64,000 nt of DNA. Origin: Isoperla grammatica (Eukaryota > Arthropoda > Insecta > Plecoptera > Perlodidae). Below, piece by piece: positions 1 to 10,123 of this stretch. Position 1 is the first letter of the stretch. Every line of letters starts with the position of its first letter. The position numbers were made by a program, and so were the translations under genes. Where the stretch lies: NCBI GenBank assembly GCA_945910005.1, contig OX246746.1, positions 33,131,409 through 33,195,408 on the forward strand. The letters are read 5' to 3'. The notes beneath the pieces were generated by a model, which worked only from the letters and a program-made list of their open reading frames with translations, had not been told where the DNA came from and ran no database searches.

Positions 1-1155
1 CGTGTGATAGCAAAAATCACCGAGACATACTGGTTTCCTGGTATGCGCCGGTATGTACGGCAGCACATAAAGATGTGTTTAGACTGTTTACTGTACAAAG
101 CAAGCAGTGGGAAAGAACCAGGATTTTTGCACCCTATCCCAGCCGGTGAACGACCGTTTTCTGTCATCAACATAGACCATTTAGGACCCTTTGTTCGTAG
201 TTCGAAAGGCAATCAAGTAATCTTGGTATTAATAGACAACTTGACTAAGTTCGTGAAGCTATACCCTGTCAAAGACACGTCTACGAATAATGTATTAAAG
301 TGTCTTGATGACTTTATCTTGGATAAAGGCCTACCCGATAAAATAATTTCTGATCGAGGTTCTTGTTTCACGTCGAAACGTTTTTCTGACTTTTGTTTGT
401 CGAAAGGAATTCATCATACCTTGAACAGCACCAAGCATCCTCGTGCAAATGGTCAGGTCGAGCGCGTCAATAGAACGCTGTTACCAGTTCTATCGATTGC
501 CGTTGAGAGTGAAAATCATCGCGACTGGGATAAACATGTGAAACGATGCGAAAGAGACTTGAATTGTGCGGTTTCGAAAACAACAGGTAAAACCCCATTC
601 GAACTTCTCCATGGTTATAAACCTAGATTTTATGACGGTGTGTTACATCAAGTAGCAGCGACTCCCAGCAGCGACACTTGGACGCGCCTGGAGGAACTAC
701 AAGCGACTGCCCGAGACAACATTGAACAAGCGCAACGGAAGATGAAAGTGGCGCATGACAAAACACGTTACAGAGGCTTAACCTATGACGTAGGTGAGAT
801 TGTATTTATGAAAAAAGCACCGGTTAGTTGTGGAGCCCCAACTAAAACTCATCCAAAGTTTCGCGGACCTTTAGTTGTTGTCGAGGTTCTACCATCCGAC
901 ACGTATCGTGTGAGCCAGCTCGACGATTCCGAATCTGGAAGCTTTTACTCAACGTCAGCCCACGTATCCCAACTGAAACCGTGGAAATGTGTCAACTTAG
1001 ACGACGATGATAACAGCAGTGACAGCAGCGACAATGATATGACTGACAAATTGGACGCTCGCTCTGTTCACAGTACTGACTCATCAGAAGACCTGCCATC
1101 ACGACGACCACAACGGATGACAAAAAAACCAGACCATTTAAAATACTTTGTGTAA
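1..1155 (+). CDS. Ty3/gypsy-type integrase, C-terminal end of Pol (5' cut by window)
   Basis: The frame is open from base 1, so the start belongs to a longer Pol polyprotein outside the window. The first residues hold the CxxC half (MCLDC) of the HHCC zinc-binding domain. The rve core follows, with the catalytic triad at D58 (NIDHLGPF), D117 (IISDRGS) and E153 (NGQVERVN), counted from the first Met. D117 and E153 are separated by 35 residues, the DD35E pattern of retroelement integrases. The C-terminal third has the usual GEIVF segment and an acidic, Ser-rich tail. The protein inserts element cDNA into host DNA. No stop or frameshift interrupts the visible part. An LTR begins 61 bases after the stop, so there is no env gene on this side. 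Confidence 0.9.
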   Translation, partial: RVIAKITETYWFPGMRRYVRQHIKMCLDCLLYKASSGKEPGFLHPIPAGERPFSVINIDHLGPFVRSSKGNQVILVLIDNLTKFVKLYPVKDTSTNNVLKCLDDFILDKGLPDKIISDRGSCFTSKRFSDFCLSKGIHHTLNSTKHPRANGQVERVNRTLLPVLSIAVESENHRDWDKHVKRCERDLNCAVSKTTGKTPFELLHGYKPRFYDGVLHQVAATPSSDTWTRLEELQATARDNIEQAQRKMKVAHDKTRYRGLTYDVGEIVFMKKAPVSCGAPTKTHPKFRGPLVVVEVLPSDTYRVSQLDDSESGSFYSTSAHVSQLKPWKCVNLDDDDNSSDSSDNDMTDKLDARSVHSTDSSEDLPSRRPQRMTKKPDHLKYFV

Positions 1156-1216
1156 GACGATAACATTTCACGTTACCACCGGTTAATTGCGGCCAATTAA
1201 CTACAGGATGGCCGAG

Positions 1217-1502
1217 TGTTGTAAATAACCATACATGTACACACATAAGTTTTATCTTTATTTCTTTAGCATTATTTAGTATTCCGATTATTGTTTACCT
1301 TTTTATTATGCGCCTAGTACAAGTACGCCTGTCAAGAAGGCGGTGAGCATCTGAGGAGGTCAAGGTGATTCTCTGGCGGTAGGTTTTTGTTTTTTTAGGG
1401 CCAGATCAGTTAGTAGGCCTAAGTTTTGTAAGCAGGAGCCTATGTAAGTGCAAGCTCTAGTTCTGTATTCAGTTTTTAAGGAAAATACACATTTATTCAA
1501 CA
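1217..1502 (+). repeat. 3' LTR of the gypsy-type element (286 bp)
   Basis: The segment starts TGTTG and ends CAACA, a 5-bp terminal inverted repeat with the TG...CA ends of LTRs. It sits just downstream of the integrase stop. The purine-rich stretch before it is weak. The matching 5' LTR lies outside the window, so the boundary rests on the inverted ends and position only. Confidence 0.65.
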
Positions 1503-1539
1503 TCATCCGAAGTGTGCTTATTTTCGTCGCCAGTCCCGT

Positions 1540-2190
1540 CAGCTCCTCACAGGAGCTAGTAGGGAGGTACAGGATAGGGCTTACAAGACAGTGGTTCGGC
1601 CGATATTGGAATATGGTGGTGCGGTGTGGGATCCATATAGGAAGGGGGAGGTCAGGGAATTAGAGAAGGTGCAGCGTAGGGCGGCAAGGAAGGTTACAGG
1701 ACAAGTTAGGAGATGGAGGTATGAGGAAAATAGGTTAGGGGATGTGATTAGGGCTTATGATAGTGTTACAGCAATGGTGTGGGAACTTGGTTGGGAGTTC
1801 TTAGAGGAGAGACGGAGGAGTGATAGGATGTGTAATCTATATGGAGCAGCTAGGGGGAAAGGAGGGTGGGGGGAAATCCATAGAAGGTTGCAAGAAGGAG
1901 AATATAGAGGGAGGGGGGATCATAATTGGAAGTTTCAAGGTCAGGTAGTGAGAAGTGATCTGGGTAGGTTAGATTTTGTTGAGAGAACGGTTAGGGAATG
2001 GAATGAGTTACCCGAGGAGGTTGTTGAGTGCGAGTCAGTAAGGGAATTTAGAAATAGATTGAAGGATAGGAGGTGATGAGGGAGGGTGGGGTGGGGGGAG
2101 GTTTGGATAGGTTGCCACCGGGTAGGCTAGTTGTGGCCCTTTTGCAGCCTTAAGTGTTTAATCTTAATCTAATCTTAATCTTAACCAGCA
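1540..2190 (+). mobile_element. 5'-truncated LINE, C-terminal end of RT ORF plus 3' tail
   Basis: An open frame ending at 2076 encodes the C-terminal region that follows the RT domain in many CR1/Jockey-type LINEs: RPILEYGGAVWDPY, then LEKVQRRAARKVTG, then LGWEFLEERRR, and an ending with WNELPEEVV. The frame is readable upstream to about 1545. The polymerase and endonuclease parts are absent, as in a 5'-truncated insertion. After the stop there is a G-rich 3' UTR and a tail of repeated AATCTT-type units (about 2157-2185). It lies right behind the gypsy LTR. It is related to the long LINE frame at 59273-61318, but lacks that element's extra segment. Confidence 0.8.
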
Positions 2191-3266
2191 AGTTAAGAGC
2201 CTAGGCCATAGAGAGATGCCTAGGCCTATTAATGAGCAAAGGTTTGAAGATACGCACATATTACCTATCTGTGGGAAGTGGAGACAAGGTATAACTGCCC
2301 AAGCCTGCTGCCTGCTGCTTTGATACTCCCTAGGCCTACGCCTATCTAGGCCTACACTTACAAGAGTGCTAGGCCTAGTTTTAAATATGTATGTAGGAAG
2401 TAATAAAAGTGTGTAGCTTACCATTTACCGCTCGCAGATTCCAAAGAATCACAATAGTAGAACTACTACCCTACGCAAAGATTAGTAGGCCTATTACAAA
2501 CCCAATGGCTAGGCCTAGACGTAGGCCTCGTCTATGGTATAGGCCTAGACGTAGGCCTCGTCTATGGTATCCTAGGCCTAGGCCTACGTAAAATGTTACC
2601 GTCACTCAAGTCAATATGAATACTGAGCCTAGCTTCCCTAGCCTACGCCTACCTCGTGTTGAAATAAATTACAGGTACCCTGCTGGCTGGGAAAGCCGAG
2701 GTTTGTGTTCGGACTTCGGACGAGACGGAGATTTGCGAAGCCGAAGATTGTGAAAACTACCAACTAGGCCTAGGCCTTTTCCTACCAATGATATTCAACA
2801 GCTATAGTAGGCTAGATCACCAGTCCTCCAACCTTCCACTGAGTAGCGAGCGTAGCAATTTGAAGCCATTTTGAAATGGGCATTGGGCAATTTACATGCT
2901 AATTTGGACCTTTTAGTACTGCTAGCCCTGCCAATGGTAGAAAGGTAGAAAGAAACTCCTATTCCCGCCTGTGTTATTTGCCCATTTCAAGATGGGATCA
3001 AATTGACACGCTTGTGGCTGCTAGGCTGCGCATCTAGCCTAGCCTACAGCTGTTGAATATCAGTGTTTGTGCCAGTGCCACCAGGATTCGAATGTTGAAT
3101 AGCCTAGGCCTAGATTAACGTACTTATTATGTCATTATCTTGACCTAGATGCTGTCGCACATATCTACTAGTATTTGTATTTACTGGCAGCTATAACATT
3201 ACTTTCAGAAACATTTTAAATTAACTGTTAGTAACATTAACATTCTGGTTAACATTAACTTATAAC
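2187..3266. other. Non-coding stretch rich in AGGCCTA words
   Basis: No credible gene is seen. The stretch holds many copies of the palindromic word TAGGCCTA, including a local tandem at about 2510-2590. The same word recurs across the window, notably at 24060-24330, 34870-35040 and 53880-54120. Confidence 0.6.
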
Positions 3267-3528
3267 CCGGATGGGTAAGTCTGCCGATTGGGTCCGCGGC
3301 TTATTTGCACAAATGCAGTGCCGGAAAGTACTTGAAACACTTACTAGACAAATGTATGTTTAAAATGAACCCAAACAAGTTTTGGTGTCTGCTACAACAT
3401 TCAAAATTACCTTTTTCGATGATCTAAAAACAGCATTTGTATTACAGTAAATATAAAGAAATGCCATTAATGTTTATTTTACAGCGATTTTTGACCGCGG
3501 ACCCAATCGACAGATTTACCCCCGAGTG
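3267..3528. mobile_element. MITE-like element with about 26-bp terminal inverted repeats
   Basis: The left end (GGGTAAGTCTGCCGATTGGG, then TCCGCGG) is matched in reverse complement by the right end (CCGCGGACCCAATCGACAG, then ATTTACCCCC). The interior (about 3310-3460) is similar to 15570-15690 in the same orientation, so this is a dispersed family. There is no coding capacity. The exact ends and target duplication are uncertain. Confidence 0.6.
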
Positions 3529-3583
3529 TATTTTAGAAGGTTTAACGAACTGAACAACTTGTGAGAAGGTGCTGGAGGTTGGC

Positions 3584-4085
3584 TAGGGTTCCCAACCGTC
3601 CCGGTTTGACCGGGACAGACCAGGAATTGAAGATCTTGTCCTGGTTGAAATTAAACTGATTCCGGGACGGCAAATGTCCCGGAATTGCATGAAAGCAAAT
3701 ACCTTACAATAATAATACTGGACACTGTCAATATTTAACATACAAGAAGGCGGCGACACGCAACACTAGCGCTTCTAACGGCACGAGGAGATACGGCAAT
3801 GATGGCCGCTTGATTCAATGTTATTTTCGCACTTTAAAACTTGTTAGTAAAGCCAGGTAAAGCCACAGATAAGGTGGTAAAGCTAGCAATCACGCATCAG
3901 TGTACTGAAAACATATGTAGTAGACTTAGTTATGATTGCCATTTATAATTATAACCAAATTAATCTAAAATAAGTGTAAAACGAACATTACAGGGGCCGT
4001 TTATGTTATTACGCGACGCTTTTAGGGGGGTGAATGATGAAAAAGCGATGGTATAGGGTTGGGAGGGGGAAATAGTGTGAAATTT

Positions 4086-4119
<34 letters not shown>

Positions 4120-5756
4120 TAAAAGCAAGTGTCTTACTGAGTGAGTGAGTGATATTTAAAAAATAAAAACATCATTATGTATGTAACATTTACCATTTTT
4201 GCGTTTTGAGATATATAGATACTCTCATAAAAAAATTCACCCTCGCAACTCTCACCCTCGATAACTTGATTTTTTTAAGTTGTCCAACTACCAATTTTTG
4301 TTACATCCTTGGTTAATGAGATACAGGTATCCTCATTTTTTAAACAACCCCCTTTTTCGCCAACCATTACTGGATTTTTGAATGATGGTAAAACGTGTGT
4401 TTCTTTATTGTTAAAGAAGTATCTTTATACCAATTTTTACGTCTGGAACATCTTCGGGTTTTTGAGATTAAAAAAATCACCCCCTCATTCTATCGCTCCT
4501 TTCCAACCCTCTTGAGTAGAGTTCAGGAAAATGGTACAACACATATTTCTTTATCTTTAATGGAGAATCTATCTACCAATTGTCACGTCTGTAACATCTT
4601 CGGTTTTTGAGATATAGGTGTTCTCATGATCGGAAAATCACCCCCTCTATTCACCCCCGTTCACTGAATTTTCGTAAATATGGTAAAACTATGTTCCTTT
4701 ATTTTTGGAGGAGAATCTGACTATCGATTATTACGTCTGTAACATGTTCGGTTTTTGAGCTGTAAAATCACCCCCCGTTTTCATCCCCCCAATTGGATTT
4801 TCGAAAAATGGTGAAACACGTGATTCTTTATATTAAAAGAAGAATCTAAATACAAATTTGCACGCATATGTCATCTTTGGTATTAGAGTTATAGATATGC
4901 TCATAAAAAATTCAACCCCCGTTTTCACCCCTCTTAACTGGATTTTCAAAAATGGTAAAACAACTTTTTTTTGTTTACAATGGAGAACCTATGTACCAAT
5001 TTTCAGGTCTATAGCACGTTTAGTTGTTGAGATATAGGTAGTCTAATGAAAAACTTCCACCCCCTTTTTAACCCCCTTAGGGTCGGAATTTTCAAAAATC
5101 CTTTCTTAGTGATTGACTTCATGATAAGAGCAACGTAACTTCAAATATTATAATAGTCTACCCATCGGTGTTTGTTACGTATCTTCGTAACAATATTCTT
5201 ATCATGTTCGCATCTCCTCTTGCCGCTTGAGAGCAGCACTACCTACGTGTCGCAGCAAATTTAGGCCAGTGTCCCGTATTATTTTATGTAAGTGTCTTAC
5301 TTCTGCCTGCGACCCCGCCCCGCCCGAAACGTGAGCTCGAAACGAGCAGTGAGATTGGATAAAAAATTAATGTGAGCATGGTTTTTCAAAGTTGACTTTT
5401 TCAAATGCACGATGTTTTCTGAATCATTTCATAGGTTTCAGTTAATATTGTTATAGTCACACAATAATTATTAAAATACAAACAGGCACACTCAAACAGG
5501 CACGTGGACTCGTAATTTATAATTCTCTGATGCAAGTGAAAGATTTTTCTTCAAAAGGAATAAGTTGAATTCTTTGGAATTCTTGTTAGCATATTTCTTG
5601 TCAGCACTAAAAACATATTTTTGAAGAAAAATCATGAAAAAAAAGTCAAAAAAAAAATTTCGCCTGTGACGATAGGCCTCCGGCAGTATCACGTGGTCCG
5701 TTCCCTTTTCCTGCGCTATTTGTCCCGGAATGTTATTTTCCAGAGTTGGGAACCCA
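3584..5756. mobile_element. hAT-like non-autonomous element, 2.2 kb
   Basis: The ends read TAGGGTTCCCAAC and GTTGGGAACCCA, a terminal inverted repeat of hAT type. The flanking 8-mers AGGTTGGC (3576-3583) and AGGTTGGA (5757-5764) match at 7 of 8 positions, as expected for an old 8-bp target duplication. The subterminal part repeats CCGGGAC and TCCCGG words. No transposase is seen. The interior carries an (AT)n run at about 4088-4116 and a degenerate array of about 150-bp repeats. Confidence 0.75.
4225..5095. repeat. Degenerate tandem array, about 150-bp unit, six to seven copies
   Basis: Each unit contains, in order, a CACCCCC block, an AACTGGATTTT block, AAATGGTAAAAC, a T-rich TTTCTTTA stretch, a CTACCAATTT block, and ACGTCTGTAACATCTTCGG followed by TTTTTGAGATATAGG. 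Units start near 4235, 4345, 4475, 4645, 4765, 4905 and 5050. The array lies inside the hAT-like element. Short open frames here arise from the repeat. Confidence 0.7.
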
Positions 5757-8440
5757 AGGTTGGACAGGAAAGTTTTCCTTGCAGGGCAGGAAAATGGTCA
5801 GTCTTGGAGTTGCTATACTTTCAAATAGTAGCTTGCTACAATAGGGAAGGCTCACACATTTTTTTTATTTGCTTACTGGTCACCTCAAGTTAAAATAAAC
5901 GGGAACTAATTGGTTTCGGCTCGAAAGGTGCATTAACATCGCTTTAACAGCAAGTCAAAGATATTGCTGCCAAAACACGCTCAGAAACGGACCTGCGCCA
6001 TCTTGCTCGTGATTAAATGGTTCTGACGTCATATCTCAGTAAACAATAATTTTATATCATACAAATACAGTAGAACTGAAATCCCACCCTTTAGTAGATT
6101 ATTGCTCTCATAAGACTTTAACTGAACCAACGTTTATTTCTAGTTAGTAAATGAACACTGCTCAACATTAATGAACCACAATATGTTAAATAATTGCATT
6201 ATTTTAAACACGTTTTGGTAAATACTATATCAAAATGTATTTTCTGAAGAAAACCTTGGTATAAAAGACATTGTTAAGTCACTGCATCCTAGATATTATA
6301 AAATGTCCAACTTAATATCGGTGATATTATTGAAAATACTTCAAGGAGGCAGTTGTTTACATGAGTTACGACGTCAAGAGCCGTATTTTAATTACGGAAC
6401 AAGAAGTTCCAAACTTCAAACTTAAAATGCTAATAGAATTGGAAATATACCCTTTTCAGATACAAAAATTATACCGCCCGTATTTTTAGATAATGATCTT
6501 CCATTTTTAGGTGCTTTGAGGAATATTTGTTTTTGTGAGACTTCCCAATTACCGCCACTTGTCTGAAAAACGTAGCTTCACTACATTTGCGCTATACACA
6601 GATAAATTTAGCGTGCTATTTTTGCACTACACCTTGTGTTTATTGCTTTTATATTATCAACCCATTTTCTGATTAGGGTACACTAGGAAATACAAAATAC
6701 GAGTAAACAACTCCAGCTTTGCAGATAGTCATCACTCATCACTATCAACGTCAGTCTCAACCAACCATCAACCAACCATCACTATCAACTAGTCGCAGGT
6801 TATTGCATGACTGGATAACGGTAAATGGAGAGGGTTGAAGGAGTTAATTGTCCACACGCCCTGTTTTGTTGGCGACGTGTGGGAGGGCAGGGCAGCGACC
6901 TTCGGAGAAACGGTCGAAAAATTGAGCCTATTTTTCACGCTATATTTCGTTTCCGTAGAAAGCGTAAATTTGGTGGAGGAAGTTCAATCTGTTGGGACCA
7001 ACATTTAAAAGTACCGACGTTACTGCGCTACTTTCCACGCTACAGCTACAAAAATTGTAGCATGCTACAGCTAAGTTTCACTACTTTTTTAAAGTAGCGT
7101 GCTACATGTCTCGCTACACGAAAGAAGTAGCATGCTACAAGCAAACTCAATGCTACAAGTAGCGCGCTACACCCAAAGACTGAAAATGGTAGTGGAATAG
7201 ATTAGATTAGGATCAGGTGGGACACAAAAAGGTCAGTGATAAAAAATAAGGAACAGGAGGAAGACAGAATGAGAGAGGAAATATCACTAGAGACCAACAG
7301 TGGGTTATGAGACAGCCGCAATACAATGTTGGTATTGAGTTAAATAAAAATTTAAACAAAAGCATTCCAAACTTACCTTGGAAGTTTTCTAGGGGAGAAA
7401 CCCAGAAATCAGGATTTTTTTTATGGCTTAAAACTTGAAATGACATTTACAAAGGGAAAATTATTGAATGGTGGCCTTCGTGTGAATCGGTAGCTCCTAC
7501 TAAGGACAAATTTCACTACGTGTATAAAGATAAACCATACCATACTACCTACTGTACCTGTTGCTTCATATATCTTGCCACATTGCTGCTTCTTGCTTCA
7601 TGCTAATTTAGGTATCACATGATCACAGGTGATTCGCTCAATCTTCAACAATGACTAGCAGAGCTCATAGACCAGGTGTGGTTCAGTCTATTCCTGCCGT
7701 TAAGACGCAATCTTCTCTAGGTCGGAGCTCACACTCTCCATTGCTTTATGATGGGCTTGTGTACATAGAGTTAACAGGTTCTTTTCAATACTAATTCGAT
7801 TGACTATTAACTATTAGTATTAAGCCGACTACCATAACTTCTGAAAATTATGCTTCTACAACCTAGGTCTAGTATGCATGTTTTATAGATAGGCTGTAGG
7901 AGTTACTTAAAAAGATTAGCTTTAAAAACACATTGTGTAGCTTGTGGGTAGGTCCACCAGTAATTTTGCTTCTTGAAAAGGAAAGCAATACTCAATAAAA
8001 GGCTAACAAATCAAGAACAATATCGGGGAAATACCTTTCAAACCAAAAGGCTTGGATGCAAATAAAATGTGTTTTAGTATTGTATGTGCTATATACAAAA
8101 ATGTATATACATAGATACTTTCCCCACAAGCCCAATGTAGAGAATGTGAACCCATAATCCTCAGCTAGGAGAGACATAAACAGGTTAAGAGTACAGTATC
8201 AGGGTAGATGATCAGTCAAATCAGGCTATACTGCATATAGAAAACTAACTTTAATAATTGGTTTCAACATTGAACCACTCTGCAAAAAGCAATAACATAC
8301 CTTCTACAGATGAGCAATACATCAACACTCAACTGTGACTTTATACAGTGACTTTGTTTTTATACCCAGTATTACAAGGTCCACTAAATAAAAATGTCTA
8401 GTACTTGTTTTCTCATGACAATCACCCATCAGAAACATTG
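5757..8440. other. Intergenic stretch without a recognisable gene
   Basis: I see no exon or RNA gene. Bases 6560-7170 contain many short, near-palindromic TAGCGTGCTAC and TAGCATGCTAC words on both strands, which may be the subterminal regions of an unrecognised element. The rest is AT-rich unique-looking sequence. Confidence 0.4.
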
Positions 8441-8479
8441 TTTTCTAAATGAATATTTAACGGGCCTTACAATGTATGA

Positions 8480-9730
8480 CTTAATTGAATTTAGCTGTTA
8501 ATGGCTCTCAGTGATGTGCTTACATTCGCACTTCATTGAGACGGTGGGTATCATGAGTTCCAAATCAGTTATTTGGTTACTATCCATAGTAATACAGTAC
8601 AACCTTGATATAACGTCGCTGAAGGGACTTTGACGTTATGTCAAGTGGGACGTTGTATCAAATTAACTTTTTTAAAACTGATTTATGGCTTATTTTGAAG
8701 TATGTAAATGTACTCAAGCACCATCAATAACGAAGGGACTGAAATACTGTAGTGACAGATTAGATTTGTTGCAAGGTATGACCTGCAGTATCCTATAGTA
8801 ACATTAAAGAAAAGATAACACAAAATGAAATTACACATTATGGGGGGTAGTAGATGTTAGTATGGCTCACCATCTTAGGTATAGGCCTACACACTTTTAA
8901 TTTAACCAGCGCTATTGTACAGTCTGCTGTCACCGCTCCTATCAAGGAGGAGATAACATGACCATCCAGTGCTTTTAAGATTATGCCTATCTCACGAGTG
9001 ATAACCTGGTTTATTTCCATTTTGGTTCTTTGTCGAGACAATGTATCAGACACAGATAAAGGGCAACAAAGCGCTGGCTGTGAGTCACCGGCCCGGGCCC
9101 GCTACCCGAGTCGGGTTTCGCCGCGCATAGGGTCGGCGGGCGGGGTAGAGGAGTAAACTGACAGTTAAATTCCATCGTAAAAAAGGGAATTTTATCTGAA
9201 ACGACGGTATATCAAACCTTTTACTAATGTAGGAACGTTAATTTAGGGGCGTACTATCGCATCCGGCATTATATCAGACGACGTATTATCAAGAGAGAAT
9301 TAACATTGTGTCATATGGGGTTTCACCGGGACTTTATCAAAACGACGTGATAATGCGAACGAGGTTGTATCAGACGATGTAATAACAAGGTTGTACTGTA
9401 TTAACTTATTAAGCCAACTCATTATGAATTAATAATATTGTTGCCATGAAGATGCTAATGCAAACTGCTGGCAAGAATAATTGGCTTTGGACAGTTTCTT
9501 GTTTTTATGAACTTCTGTTAATTAACACCCTCAATAACAAATAAATAAAATAAATAAGATAAGCTTCACCTACAAGTGAGAAGAATAAAACAAGAACAAT
9601 AATAAAGGAAAAAAGAAAAAGATTGCTAAGGAGCAAAAACAGAATTTTTTTAAATTCACGATCAACTATCATTATTGCACCAACAGTGCCCAGCAATAAC
9701 ATTTGTTTTACAGATGAAAAGGACATCAAC
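8480..9730 (-). repeat. Diverged tandem duplicate of the PARK7 3' end
   Basis: Bases 8480-8592 and 9401-9730, read as one after removing an inserted element, resemble 9735-10165, which holds the PARK7 3' UTR and the end of its last exon. Matching landmarks are GGCTCTCAGTGATGTGCT against GGCCCTCTCATAGATGTGCT, GCTTCACCTACAAGTGAGAA against GCTTCATCCACAAGTGAGAA, and CAACAGTGCCC against CAAAAGTGCCT. The copy no longer encodes the DJ-1 C-terminus. The duplication is direct, with the copies next to each other. Confidence 0.75.
8595..9398. mobile_element. pogo/Tigger-like MITE with TA target duplication (804 bp)
   Basis: The ends are CAGTACAACCTTG and CAAGGTTGTACTG, exact inverted repeats flanked by TA on both sides (8593-8594 and 9399-9400). 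The interior repeats GACGTTAT and AACGACG-like words. A second, partial copy of the right half lies at 58506-58829. TIRs starting CAGT with TA duplications fit Tc1/mariner-pogo elements. No transposase is seen. Confidence 0.8.
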
Positions 9731-10123
9731 AATGAATTTTTACATGATATTGGAATTCAGCTGCCAATGGCCCTCTCATAGATGTGCTGACATTTGCACT
9801 GTATTGAGATGGTGGTTGTAATGGGTTCCACATGAGTAATTTTGTTACATCTCTATGGTCTAATATAAAGCCAACTAATTATCAATTACGTAATAGTTTT
9901 GCCATGAATATGCATCATAACTAGAGCTGGTGCAAGCTGCTGGCATAACTTGGCTTTGGACGATTTCTTGATTTTAATAACTTACAAAAATTTGAACCTC
10001 TAAACAACACTGAATAAGCTTCATCCACAAGTGAGAACAATAAACAAAGTACAATAATAAGAAGAAAAAGAAAAACGCTAGTTAAGGAGCGCTAAACAGA
10101 ATATTTCTGATTTAAAATCACAA

